NCBI GenBank assembly: GCA_022822185.1
Contig: JAJECE010000061.1
Location: 1-64,000, forward strand
DNA from: Rhodothermales bacterium
GTDB taxonomy: Bacteria; Bacteroidota; Rhodothermia; Rhodothermales; Bin80
DNA: 64,000 bases
Direction: 5' to 3'
Positions within the stretch are counted from its first letter, which is position 1. Every line of letters begins with the position of its first letter. The notes under the pieces were generated by a model that was not told the DNA's origin, ran no database searches, and worked only from the letters and a program-made list of their open reading frames with translations. A program made the position numbers and the translations under genes. Positions 10,412 to 20,433 of the stretch are shown here, one piece after another.

Positions 10412-11073
10412 GGTGGAGTAGAATGTTGTTGCTGTCGGGTACGCAGTTTGTCGCTTGTAGTTGCATGTGTAATAAAAGGGAATGACTCAAAATATACGGA
10501 TTGCGGGATTTAGGAGGCACGGTTGCTTCATGTTGCAAGATTATAGTGCAAAACCAGAAATCTGCGGAATCGGGTTCTATTTGGATACAATTTTCGCTGT
10601 AGGTGTAGAATGATATGGTACGGTACACCTAGATACATACAGCAGGCGTTTGCAGATAGAGAGACTTATAAAGTGTGGGGCAGGGGGAATTTGCCGGGGA
10701 GTGTGTATCTTTTGGGTAGAGATGTCACACAGGTTCCCGGCATACGATTCTACGGTAAACTTGAGCACGTATTGTGAGCGCACCATCCCGCGTCCACTAT
10801 CTCTGCCGGGTCCCTGGATTAAGATGCAGTTCGCCGATCTGACACGGATCAGATCCGCCGTGAATGCATGGATTTTGAGAAGTTTCTCCGCATACGGAAA
10901 ACATCTCCTGCATCCTTCTCCGGAATATCTAACTGGACAAATGTATTGGGTATTTCTGAATAAAAACGGGGGTTCCATACAGATTGCAGAGAGAGCTGGT
11001 ATCCTGGGATGTACGCAAAACTCAGGGCAGAGGATGGAACTCATTAGTTTTCTTTTTTTTTGAATACGGGCAC

Positions 11074-12213
11074 ATGGATACAGGCCAAAGGATTGTGATT
11101 ATAGGTCCGATGTATCCCTACCGGGGGGGTATTGCCCATCTGTCCGAAACTCTGGCCGCCGGCCTGCTCAGACGGGGGCATCAAGTTTCCGCAATCACCT
11201 TCACCCGCCAGTACCCGGAATTTCTTTTTCCAGGACGAACACAATATGAAACAGAAGTCGCTCCCTCCGACAGGGCGGTGGAAGCGGAGCGGATCATTGA
11301 TTCTATCAACCCTTTTTCGTGGTGGAAGGCGGTCAGGCGTATCCAGGAAATAGGGACAGATGTGGTGATTTTTCGTTACTGGATGCCATTTTTTGCACCT
11401 GTTTTTGGCACAATGGTACGAAGGCTTGCTCGCAGTGGAATTCATTCGGTGGCTGTGGTGGATAATGCATTCCCACATGAGCGCAGGCCGGGAGATGTGG
11501 CTTTGGGACGCTACTTCTTTAAGGCGGTACAGGGCTGTGTTGTCATGTCTTCCTCCGTGGAAAAGGATCTGGATCACCTGAATGTTTCCTGCCCCCGCGC
11601 ATTTGCCCCCCATCCAATCTATGACATCTTCGGTGAGGCGGCCAATCCCACCCAGGCACGTTCAAAATTACAGATTGATCAGGATGCACCGGTCATTCTT
11701 TTTTTCGGGTTTGTGCGGCGATATAAGGGGCTTCAGATTCTTCTGGACAGCATGCGGGAGGTTCGGGATCGACTTCCGGATATCTGTTTAATCGTCGCCG
11801 GTGAATTTTATGAGGATGAAGCATCTTACAGGGATACGATTGCCTCGTTGGGGTTGACCGGCCAGGTGAGGCTTATTAATGAATACATCCCCAAAAAGGA
11901 AGTGGCGGATTATTTTGCGGTGGCCAACGCTGTCGTACAGCCGTATTTATCTGCAACTCAGAGCGGGGTTGCACAGGTTGCCTATCAGTTTGATACGCCT
12001 GTGATTACGACAGATGTCGGGGGGCTTGCCGAAGTAGTGCTCCACGAAGAATCCGGCCTCATTGTGCCTCCGAATGATCCGTCAGCATTGGCCGGGGCCA
12101 TTCTGCGGTATTTTGAGGAGGGGATGCAGGACGATCTTGTCCGGGGTGTGCAGCGCCACAAACAGTCTCTGGGCTGGGACAGGCTGCTGGATGCGGTGGA
12201 ATCCATCATGTAA
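11074..12213 (+). CDS. Glycosyltransferase family 4
   Basis: RIVIIGPMYPYRGGIAHLSETLAAGLLRRGHQVSAITF, VILFFGFVRRYKGLQILLDSM, PYLSATQSGVAQVAYQFDTPVITTDVGGLAEVV; internal ATG at 11074 preferred over 10984. Confidence 0.9.
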   Translation: MDTGQRIVIIGPMYPYRGGIAHLSETLAAGLLRRGHQVSAITFTRQYPEFLFPGRTQYETEVAPSDRAVEAERIIDSINPFSWWKAVRRIQEIGTDVVIFRYWMPFFAPVFGTMVRRLARSGIHSVAVVDNAFPHERRPGDVALGRYFFKAVQGCVVMSSSVEKDLDHLNVSCPRAFAPHPIYDIFGEAANPTQARSKLQIDQDAPVILFFGFVRRYKGLQILLDSMREVRDRLPDICLIVAGEFYEDEASYRDTIASLGLTGQVRLINEYIPKKEVADYFAVANAVVQPYLSATQSGVAQVAYQFDTPVITTDVGGLAEVVLHEESGLIVPPNDPSALAGAILRYFEEGMQDDLVRGVQRHKQSLGWDRLLDAVESIM

Positions 12214-12228
12214 TCGGGGGGATGTGTT

Positions 12229-13371
12229 ATGAGCGGTCAACCCTGTCGTACCGTTTATCATCGTTGTTTCGCACTGGCGCTGCTCATTGCCGGCTGTGCT
12301 ACATTGAACCAAACCGGTTCGGAGAATTTTTCGTCTCCCTCTTTATGGCAGCCTGCCAATGTAATTCAGGATGCTCGACAACTGGCATTACAGGATGCAT
12401 CCGGGTCGCCTGAAGGTATCGTAGATTACATGAAGGCCAGAATGGTTGGAGTACAGCCGGTATTCGGTGACTCCATGATCTTTTCTTTACTGGGATCCAG
12501 GCGTGTAATTCAGGGAGGCAGGTTGGGGGATGCAGCGGGGTTGGGAAATTCGTTCTGGCCGGATCCAAGATCAGATTCAGGTGCCTACATGATCACGGAA
12601 CTCAGATCCTTGGAAGATCTCCCGATGAATAAGGGATCAGCGGTCATGCTGCCCCGCCACTTACTGACTTCTGAACGTATTCAGCAAGTGATCCGCCATG
12701 GTACGGAGGCGATTCTGAGCATCGGAGATGTGACCCGGCGTTTTGCATCTGCGGCAGGTGCCAATGCCCTCATATTGGAGATTGCACCACATATTCTTGC
12801 GAATCTCTCCGGGTTATCTGCGGACAGCCTTGTCCAGGGAGTGCTGCCTGTGGGCGGATACCGCCTTCCTGAACCGATACACATAGAGAACTGGATCAAT
12901 ACCTATGAATCCCCTTTGAATGTAATGGGATTTATTGCAGGTCAGGACCCGCAGTATGCATCACAGCTCATCGTGATTGCTGCAGATCCAATGTCGAGTG
13001 CTTCGGATTCCGATTTTCTGCAGTGGATGCCCTCGGCCGTTCTGCTGGAACTTGTACGCATATATTCAGCAGCAAGGGTAGGGGGGCTATTCCCGCGGCG
13101 GTCTCTACTGGTTGCTACGGGAACCGGGGCCGCATTGCAGGCCGTGTTGGAGTATCCGGTATGGCCGCGGCAAAATATCAACACGGTCGTAACACCGGGA
13201 CGATTTGGGAACGGCCATCTGCAGGTCGGCAGGGATACGATCCCTGTTTTCGGATACACATTCCCCGAACTCCATGCCCCCGATAATCTGGATGCCTGGA
13301 TTACAGCGATCCTGGAGGACGTTCACGGTAAATTAAAGTATTTGGATGATCAGCAGTTGGAGGAGAATTAG
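12229..13371 (+). CDS. Lipoprotein with M28 aminopeptidase-like domain lacking metal ligands
   Basis: Lipobox LLIAGC; NVMGFIAGQDPQYASQLIVIAADPMSSASDSDF aligns by eye with the M28 pattern NVxGxxPGxDPxxxDExVVIxAHxDH, with the H/D ligands replaced. Confidence 0.55.
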   Translation: MSGQPCRTVYHRCFALALLIAGCATLNQTGSENFSSPSLWQPANVIQDARQLALQDASGSPEGIVDYMKARMVGVQPVFGDSMIFSLLGSRRVIQGGRLGDAAGLGNSFWPDPRSDSGAYMITELRSLEDLPMNKGSAVMLPRHLLTSERIQQVIRHGTEAILSIGDVTRRFASAAGANALILEIAPHILANLSGLSADSLVQGVLPVGGYRLPEPIHIENWINTYESPLNVMGFIAGQDPQYASQLIVIAADPMSSASDSDFLQWMPSAVLLELVRIYSAARVGGLFPRRSLLVATGTGAALQAVLEYPVWPRQNINTVVTPGRFGNGHLQVGRDTIPVFGYTFPELHAPDNLDAWITAILEDVHGKLKYLDDQQLEEN

Positions 13372-13523
13372 CGGACCAAAGTGAGTGCACCGGCCTGCAC
13401 GATCAAAACCGGGCATCAATCATCACGGATGATTGGCCTGTTTCCCTGTTATTTTTCAATGAGCGGCCCCGTCAAACTAAATAATACCGGTCGATCATGT
13501 TCCACGCCCGCAGATCCCAACAC

Positions 13524-14150
13524 TTACTCTTCAATGAAGAGGCGGTACAGCCATTCATATAGATGACCCGCGGCGGGTTGATGTACGTCCAAATCGCCAC
13601 GGCCAATCGCCGTTCCCATGGGACGCGGTCTTTCACGTGCTGCCAGCCAGGCATGAATCTGTGCCCGTAACTCTTTATGTGGTTTGAATTTACGATCATT
13701 GGGTGGAATCCCGTTGATATAATCACAGGCAAGAGGCCAGATCGGGTCTTCATCAGGAATTAGTTCACGGATAAAATTCTCCAATTCGCCCGAAGAGTGA
13801 TTGTCAGGCATCATCCAGATCCCGACCCGGGGCTGAGAATCAATGATCGTCCCGGGCTTTTCAGGCTTCGTAGGAACTTGAAATTGAATGTGGTTCTGCA
13901 ACAGTTTTGCAAGTTGTTTCCACCTCCTGTCTGGATCATCATTCGCATCAATGAGAATGCCGATTGTCTCTCGGTCAAAAGTTGAAAATTCGGGATAGAT
14001 AGATTCAAACAACCGATCAATACCCTGTTTCTCAATAATTTTAAATGGAATGTCGTCACCGTAATAGGAATTCCAAATATGAATGACGACATGCTTATCA
14101 TTACTCCCCTCAACGAGTAGCACTTTTTGGGAATCTACTTCTTTGGACAT
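13524..14150 (-). CDS. TOPRIM-type DUF3226-like protein, effector partner of adjacent ATPase
   Basis: KVLLVEGSNDKHVVIHIW (TOPRIM Glu), ETIGILIDANDDPDRRWKQL (DxD-like), C-term PMGTAIGRGDLDVHQPAAGHLYEWLYRLF; starts 4 nt after the upstream ATPase. Confidence 0.7.
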   Translation of the reverse strand: MSKEVDSQKVLLVEGSNDKHVVIHIWNSYYGDDIPFKIIEKQGIDRLFESIYPEFSTFDRETIGILIDANDDPDRRWKQLAKLLQNHIQFQVPTKPEKPGTIIDSQPRVGIWMMPDNHSSGELENFIRELIPDEDPIWPLACDYINGIPPNDRKFKPHKELRAQIHAWLAARERPRPMGTAIGRGDLDVHQPAAGHLYEWLYRLFIEE

Positions 14151-14154
14151 ATAT

Positions 14155-15312
14155 TTATCGTACCTCTATGTCCTGGTCAGCTGCAATTTCGAGATGTTTC
14201 TCGGAATACTCAACGGTTCGTAGTTGACCATCTTTCTTGTCTAAGCGCACCAACGTTCCATCAGCGTTTTCATTGTCAACTGCCGCCCTTGCGAAGGCCC
14301 TGACGCAATCAAAGCTGTGAGTTGTGGCAAAGACCTGCACATTATATTTTTCTGCAGCTTCAAGCATCATTTCCCAGAAACCCTTCAATGCGGAGTAGTG
14401 AATTCCATTTTCAACTTCGTCAATGACCAGAAAACCATTACGGCTATGAGCCAGGGCAAGGGCAGCAGCGAATAGGCGCATAATGCCATCTCCGAGACTA
14501 CTCAGGGGGATTTGTTTCGGAAAATTATCAGATTTTACCACGATACGACGGCCCCCGCCATGAAATCTTCCATTCGATTCTCCAATCGCCGCAACCCGTT
14601 CTATTTGTGTGTCTGTCAGCCTGATCGCCATTAATGCGAGAGATTCCAGATCGGTAAAAACAACATTATCCCAAAAACGTGCCAGCATAGAACTGCCCGG
14701 AAGTCCTGGACCGAGTGATTCACATGCAATGGGATGGGGCAAATCGGAATCACCCAGCATCCTTTTTCGTAATCTCCGAGGTACACGACGAAACGATTCA
14801 GCTTCGGGGAAATCAGGTAATTCCAGGAAACAGGGAATCATGGATTTTGAACCATGAATGGTGATTCTCAGTGCCTTGATGTTTGAGTCTAGATGGGCAA
14901 TTTCACTGAACAGGTCAAGTTGTATAGAGGACAATTCTTCCGCATCGGTCATTTCAATACGAAGTTGATCCTGTTCTCTGCTCGGACCAATGGAGATCGT
15001 TTGATCCAGCGAGGCATCTCTACCAAAAAAGAGAGTCATGTAGTCTAGAACCGGATCATAATTTCCTGCATGGTTACTTACATATTCATATCGCTTACGC
15101 AACAATTCTTCAAATATATCATGTCTGCCCCTAGCCGCGTATACACGCACTGCTTCAAGCACAGAGGTCTTACCAACCCCATTCCGCCCTGCAATTAGCG
15201 TGACGCGTCCCAGTTTTTTGATGGAAAGATCCTGAATGCCCCGAAAATTCCTAATGGACAGATCAGGGAGATGCAATTGGGCGGGTTGGTTCTCCGACAT
15301 GTGAGGATTCAA
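14155..15312 (-). CDS. ABC/AAA-type ATPase (AAA_15/AAA_21, OLD/RecF-like)
   Basis: Walker A LIAGRNGVGKTSVLEAV; signature SLGDGIMRLFAAALAL; Walker B GFLVIDEVENGIHYSAL; switch QVFATTHSFDCVRAFA. Confidence 0.88.
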   Translation of the reverse strand: MNPHMSENQPAQLHLPDLSIRNFRGIQDLSIKKLGRVTLIAGRNGVGKTSVLEAVRVYAARGRHDIFEELLRKRYEYVSNHAGNYDPVLDYMTLFFGRDASLDQTISIGPSREQDQLRIEMTDAEELSSIQLDLFSEIAHLDSNIKALRITIHGSKSMIPCFLELPDFPEAESFRRVPRRLRKRMLGDSDLPHPIACESLGPGLPGSSMLARFWDNVVFTDLESLALMAIRLTDTQIERVAAIGESNGRFHGGGRRIVVKSDNFPKQIPLSSLGDGIMRLFAAALALAHSRNGFLVIDEVENGIHYSALKGFWEMMLEAAEKYNVQVFATTHSFDCVRAFARAAVDNENADGTLVRLDKKDGQLRTVEYSEKHLEIAADQDIEVR

Positions 15313-15441
15313 GGTTTATGGCTGAAGAAACAGAGCAATTGGTATCTCTCTTATACACAAATGCGACGATAAAGTTGAAAAATTATAAAATTAATGCCAT
15401 CCTGCTGGTCTGGATTGCCGCCTCTCATACTTGAAGATCCG

Positions 15442-16089
15442 CTAAAAGAGAACACCAGCCAGGATCGCCCATCCCTGATTGTTCAGGACGGTTAATTCGC
15501 CCGTTGCAGAATCAGGCTTTGTGACATCCTGTTGGCCCCGGTAATATCTCGCCTCCAGTGTTAAGCGCTGTGCGGCTACATCAAAATCAATCCCGATCCC
15601 GCTCATCAAACCGTAATCAAGGGTTTCAATGGATTCGTTTTCTTCAATAAAAATCTGCCCGGTATCGCTGGATTCCACCAGAATTGCGGACTGCACTACA
15701 AATAAGGCTGCACCTCCAAGGAAAATCCGGGGACGGACAATTCCTGAGGCAGCAAACCGAAATTGCGCCAGAACGGGCACAGACAGATACGAGGCTCTGC
15801 TAGTTAACAAACCGGGGAAGTCATTGTACTGCACCCGGGTTTTTGCACCCATACGAAGATAGAGTACTTCGCCAACTGCGCTAAGTCCACCGGCAATATG
15901 TAACTCAGCGGCCCCTCCACCGGCAACCCCGGTAATGCTTTCCCACGTCGTTTCTCCTGTGGCAAGATTGCCTGCAAAGGTTGTATTGATCATGCCGAAT
16001 TTGAGGGACCCGGTAACGCGTTGAGCATTGACCGAGGTCGTTCCGGTCAGGAAAAGCCCAAATAATATCAGCAGATTAAAACTTCGCAT
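15442..16089 (-). CDS. Outer-membrane beta-barrel protein (PorT/OmpW-like fold)
   Basis: Signal peptide, alternating beta-strands, LMSGIGIDFDVAAQRLTLEARYYRGQQDV, C-terminal GWAILAGVLF. Confidence 0.72.
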   Translation of the reverse strand: MRSFNLLILFGLFLTGTTSVNAQRVTGSLKFGMINTTFAGNLATGETTWESITGVAGGGAAELHIAGGLSAVGEVLYLRMGAKTRVQYNDFPGLLTSRASYLSVPVLAQFRFAASGIVRPRIFLGGAALFVVQSAILVESSDTGQIFIEENESIETLDYGLMSGIGIDFDVAAQRLTLEARYYRGQQDVTKPDSATGELTVLNNQGWAILAGVLF

Positions 16090-16302
16090 GTATTCCGTAG
16101 GTTGATCCGATTCAAGTTAATACTCGCCAGGATAAGATAGGGGACGTTGCAAGATTTCGGGCAGGAATGGGAATTTGAGAAGGAAGCCTGCCGTTTCGGG
16201 GTTCCTGATTCGGTTCTATCTTTACATTTCGGCAGGTGGCCATGAATGCGATCCATGGAACCGCATTCACCGGTTGTCGTAAGCGGGGGATACCCGGATT
16301 AA

Positions 16303-16590
16303 ATGTCTATCTCAAGGAAAGAAGTTCGTCATATTGCGAAGTTGGCCAGACTGCAATTTACAGAGGCCGAAGAGAAGGTGCTGGCTCATGACATGAGCCG
16401 GATTCTTGATTACATGGGGACCCTGAATCAGCTTGATACCTCCCAGGTAGAGCCCGTCACCCATGTGCATAATCTTACGCATGCAGTACGTGCAGATTCT
16501 GTTCAGGAGCGTATCGGGCATGAAGAAGCACTCCGTAACGCACCGGATACCGATGGGGAGTATTTTCGGGTTCCGAAAGTGATTGGGTAG
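16303..16590 (+). CDS. gatC: Asp-tRNA(Asn)/Glu-tRNA(Gln) amidotransferase subunit GatC
   Basis: VRHIAKLARLQFTEAEEKVLAHDMSRILDYMGTLNQLDTSQVEPVTHV...FRVPKVIG. Confidence 0.95.
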   Translation: MSISRKEVRHIAKLARLQFTEAEEKVLAHDMSRILDYMGTLNQLDTSQVEPVTHVHNLTHAVRADSVQERIGHEEALRNAPDTDGEYFRVPKVIG

Positions 16591-16601
16591 CAGTTGATTC
16601 T

Positions 16602-19103
16602 ATGGGCAGATCTAAAGCGGTGCAGTCCCGCCAGTTGCAGAAATCATGGTGGGCGGCGCAATCTCCTGTGTTGCAGCACATTGTCTGTATTGCGGGGCTC
16701 ACTGTGGTTGCCTTTTATTTTTCCTGGGCAACCCTTTTCAGCGGAAAAAGCCTGGTCGGGGGAGATACCGTAGAATGGAGAGCCGCCGCCCAGAGCATGA
16801 TGGAGCACCGCGAAGAAACCGGGGAGGAGCCTCTCTGGGCAGCGAATGTGTTTGCAGGTATGCCGGGTTATCTTATCTCAAGGCCTGATCTGGTTCTTCA
16901 AATTGACGAATTGCCCCGTGCATTACGTAAAATTTCCTGGCCTTTTTCGCATGTCATTTTCATGCTGCTGGGAGGGTACTGGCTGGTCTGGTATCTCACG
17001 CGTGACACCTTGAATTCGCTGCTGGCGGCATGTGCGTATACCATGACCACCTACCTGCCCGTGATTCTGATTGCAGGCCATAATACCAAGTTCATTGCAT
17101 TAGCCTTTGCGCCCTGGTTACTGTTGACCTTTGTTCATGCAATACGGAAGCCCGGTATGATTTCAAGTCTCCTGTTTACCATTGCTCTGGCCGTGAACCT
17201 CAGGGCAGGGCATGTACAGATCACCTACTACGTAACGTTTCTGATCCTGGTATGGTGGGTTGTACTATTTTTGGAGGCGCGAAGGCGTAAGACACTCCCG
17301 CAGTTTTTCCAGTCTACCGGACTCCTTGCGATTGGCTGTGTATTGGCATTACTCATGGTTGCCGAGTATTACTGGCCGACGCTTGAATACAAGGAGTACA
17401 GTATTCGGGGAGCATCTGCCGGAGGAGGGGCAGGCGGGTTGAGCTGGGAGTATGCAATGCGATGGAGCCAGAGCCCGGGGGAACTCTTGACCTTGCTTAT
17501 TGCCGATGCCTACGGTGGGTCTACGTATTACTGGGGCCCCAAGCCCTTTACAGGTGGTCCTCATTATACGGGCAGTATTGTACTGGCGCTTGCCGCCGTT
17601 GCATTATGGCGAATTCGGTCACGGCTTGTTGCCATACTGGGAATTGCGGGCGGCCTGATGGTCCTGTTTGCATTCGGACGGCATTTTGAAGTGCTGAATC
17701 AGATCATGTTCAATTACTTCCCGCTGTTTGACGCTTTCCGGGCCCCGGAGACCTGGCTGATTGCCGTTGCACTCGTTCTGGCGATTCTGGCAGCACTGGG
17801 ACTTGCCTACATTGTGCGTCTTGAACCATCTGCCGTGGCACAGCGCATCAAATGGCGTTCCGTATTGATTGTTTTCGGGGCAACAGGCGGTGTGCTGTTA
17901 TTCTTAATGGCAACCGGGAATTCACTGTTCGACTTTCAGAAAGAGGGCGAACTTCAGCAGGCCGTCGCCTATGTCGCCCAGTCTGCCGGGAGAAATCCAT
18001 CCGATTCTCAGGTTATTGCCGCTGCAGAACAACTGCTTGACGAACAAATCATCCCCCCACGTAAAGAGTCATTTACAGCGGATGCACGTCGTTCATTTCT
18101 GTTTATTTTTCTGGCGGGCCTCATGCTGATTGCATTTCAACGCAGAGTATTCCCCGCCTGGATTTTGCAGATAGTTCTGACGATCCTGATCGTTCTTGAT
18201 TTAGGAGGTGTGGCTAAGAGATACTTGAATACCGACAATCTCAGTGTGTCAAAATATTCTGCAAACCGTGTAGTAACATTAGATGTTGATGAGTATGTAC
18301 TCCAGAGAGAAGGGCAGTTTCGTGTTCTCTCACTGGAGCGTAAGGATCAGACTGGACTTGCACGTCCATCATTCCATCATGAATCGTTAGGTGGCTACAG
18401 TGCCGCGAAATTACGCCTATACCAGGACTTTCTGGACAACCTTCTTTTTGATCGAAGTACCGGAATGCCTAACGAAAATGTACTGGATATGATGAATGTT
18501 CGATATGTGTTTTCCCAGGCTCCCATTGCGGGGGCGCTCAATGTAGAATATGGCTCTGAGTCGGGATTGAGTGTCTATGAGAATCTTGATGTTCTTCCGC
18601 GGGCATACTTTATTGGAGAGACAGAAGTGGTTGAAGATCCAGATGATGCAATGCTTCGTCTCCTCGATTCCGACTTTGATCCAGCGCTTCAGGCATTACT
18701 CGCAGGACCCATTGAAGAAGATGTTCACCCTATTGATTCGTCCAGTACGATCCTCGTCAATCCAATTGAGTATGGGCCGAGGCAAATTATCCATGAGGTG
18801 GAGACAGATGCACCAAGACTTCTGGTGATCAGTGAACTATACTATCCCGCAGGCTGGACTGCCACGCTTGATGGCGTGCCTGTGCCAATTCATCGCACAA
18901 ATTATCTGTTGCGTGGGGTCGTCATACCTGCGGGCCGACATACGCTTGAGATGGTCTTCAACCCCGCCAGTTATGTCTGGGGAAAAAGAATCAGCATGAT
19001 TTCTACACTGATGGTATACGGCCTCGTATTTTTCCTGCTTGGGCTGAGTGGTTATCGCTATTTTAGAGGGACTCACAGGGGAGTCCAGACATCATCCATT
19101 TAG
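16602..19103 (+). CDS. YfhO-family membrane protein (GT-C-like)
   Basis: Multiple TM helices, LVGGDTVEWRAAAQSMMEHREETGEEPLWAANVFAGMPGYLISRP, AGHNTKFIALAFAPWLLL, C-terminal YYPAGWTATLDGVPVPIHRTNYLLRGVVIPAGRHTLEMVFNP. Confidence 0.9.
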   Translation: MGRSKAVQSRQLQKSWWAAQSPVLQHIVCIAGLTVVAFYFSWATLFSGKSLVGGDTVEWRAAAQSMMEHREETGEEPLWAANVFAGMPGYLISRPDLVLQIDELPRALRKISWPFSHVIFMLLGGYWLVWYLTRDTLNSLLAACAYTMTTYLPVILIAGHNTKFIALAFAPWLLLTFVHAIRKPGMISSLLFTIALAVNLRAGHVQITYYVTFLILVWWVVLFLEARRRKTLPQFFQSTGLLAIGCVLALLMVAEYYWPTLEYKEYSIRGASAGGGAGGLSWEYAMRWSQSPGELLTLLIADAYGGSTYYWGPKPFTGGPHYTGSIVLALAAVALWRIRSRLVAILGIAGGLMVLFAFGRHFEVLNQIMFNYFPLFDAFRAPETWLIAVALVLAILAALGLAYIVRLEPSAVAQRIKWRSVLIVFGATGGVLLFLMATGNSLFDFQKEGELQQAVAYVAQSAGRNPSDSQVIAAAEQLLDEQIIPPRKESFTADARRSFLFIFLAGLMLIAFQRRVFPAWILQIVLTILIVLDLGGVAKRYLNTDNLSVSKYSANRVVTLDVDEYVLQREGQFRVLSLERKDQTGLARPSFHHESLGGYSAAKLRLYQDFLDNLLFDRSTGMPNENVLDMMNVRYVFSQAPIAGALNVEYGSESGLSVYENLDVLPRAYFIGETEVVEDPDDAMLRLLDSDFDPALQALLAGPIEEDVHPIDSSSTILVNPIEYGPRQIIHEVETDAPRLLVISELYYPAGWTATLDGVPVPIHRTNYLLRGVVIPAGRHTLEMVFNPASYVWGKRISMISTLMVYGLVFFLLGLSGYRYFRGTHRGVQTSSI

Positions 19104-19125
19104 TCGCTGTTACTTTGGCGAAACA

Positions 19126-20424
19126 GTGAAGCGGATACTGTTGATTACTTATTATTTTCCTCCATCTGGAGGATCAGGTGTGCAGCGGATGCTTAAGTTC
19201 GCACGCTATCTCCCTGATTACGAATGGTCACCTACAGTGTTGACGGTTGACCCAAAGTTCGCAGCATTCCCATCAGTGGATGCCTCTCTTCTTCATGAGG
19301 TTTCTCCTGAAATGGAGGTGATCCGTACGCGGGCATGGGATCCATTCAGGCTGTATGGGCGCTTTCAGGGGAAGAAGAAGGGGGATGTGGTGGAAGTTGG
19401 ACATGTCGGCGACAATACAGACAGATTCAAGCAGATTGCCCGTTGGCTCCGAGGAAATATTTTTCTTCCAGATGCCAGAATCGGGTGGGTTCCTTTTGCA
19501 TCCCGGGCTGCCCGAAAACTAGTACTGGAACAGAAATTCGATGCAATCATGAGCACGGGACCACCGCATTCAAGCCACTTGGTTGGATTCGCTGCACACA
19601 AAGCGTCCGGCCTTCCCTGGGTGGTGGATATGCGGGATCCGTGGGTTGAGATCTACTATCGTGATCAGATGTACGAAGGAAAGATTGCGAAAAAAATCCA
19701 GTCTGTACTGGAGCGCAGAGTTTTGAGCACGGCCAGTGCGGTGGTTTCCGTGAGCAGGCATGTCGGGATTGGCCTTAAGCGCCGGGTTGAGATACAGCAC
19801 CACGAAACGATCTCCAATGGATTCGATCCCGCCGATATTTCCCACAATCAGGCCACGCGAACCAGAAAGGAAGATGTATTCACGCTTGCATATATTGGAA
19901 CGTATAATCTGCGCAGGCACTCAAATGCACTTGTTGCCGCACTGCAGCAATTACAAAAAACTATGCCATTAGAGGTTCATCTCGTAGGAAAAGTAGATAT
20001 AGCGGCTCTAGAGGATTATCGTACGAACGGGATTCCCGTTAAAGGAGTTGGCTATCTTCCTCATAATGAAGCAGTTGCTTACATGCAGGACGTGGATGTT
20101 CTTTTACTGCCATTACCACGCGTAGACGGCCATCATGGTGCAGGAGATGTTTCGGGGAAAGTTTTTGAGTATATGTCGGCTCGCAGGCCCATTCTGGCTT
20201 TAGGACCCACAAATGGAGATCTGGCGGATATTCTGAATCAGGTTCGTGCAGGTCATATCTTTGACCATGAAGATGAAGAGGGAATACTTGGTTTTCTGAA
20301 AGATTGTGTAGAATCCAGATCTGAGGTCTGGTCAATTAATGATGATGCTTTGGCGGAGTATGAACGTCCCCGTCTCACAGGCAGACTTGCGCATCTGCTT
20401 CATCAGCTTTCATCAGACTCGTAA
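19126..20424 (+). CDS. Glycosyltransferase family 4
   Basis: GTG start then KRILLITYYFPPSGGSGVQRMLKFARYLPDYEWSPTVLT; FEYMSARRPILALGPTNGDLADIL. Confidence 0.88.
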   Translation: MKRILLITYYFPPSGGSGVQRMLKFARYLPDYEWSPTVLTVDPKFAAFPSVDASLLHEVSPEMEVIRTRAWDPFRLYGRFQGKKKGDVVEVGHVGDNTDRFKQIARWLRGNIFLPDARIGWVPFASRAARKLVLEQKFDAIMSTGPPHSSHLVGFAAHKASGLPWVVDMRDPWVEIYYRDQMYEGKIAKKIQSVLERRVLSTASAVVSVSRHVGIGLKRRVEIQHHETISNGFDPADISHNQATRTRKEDVFTLAYIGTYNLRRHSNALVAALQQLQKTMPLEVHLVGKVDIAALEDYRTNGIPVKGVGYLPHNEAVAYMQDVDVLLLPLPRVDGHHGAGDVSGKVFEYMSARRPILALGPTNGDLADILNQVRAGHIFDHEDEEGILGFLKDCVESRSEVWSINDDALAEYERPRLTGRLAHLLHQLSSDS

Positions 20425-20433
20425 CATCAACGA

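Noticed and set aside
10650-11063. 137-aa plus-strand ORF upstream of the GT4 gene
   Set aside because: Low-complexity, Cys/Arg-scattered composition with no recognisable family; opposing ORF 10577..11044 is equally long, so probably non-coding intergenic sequence.
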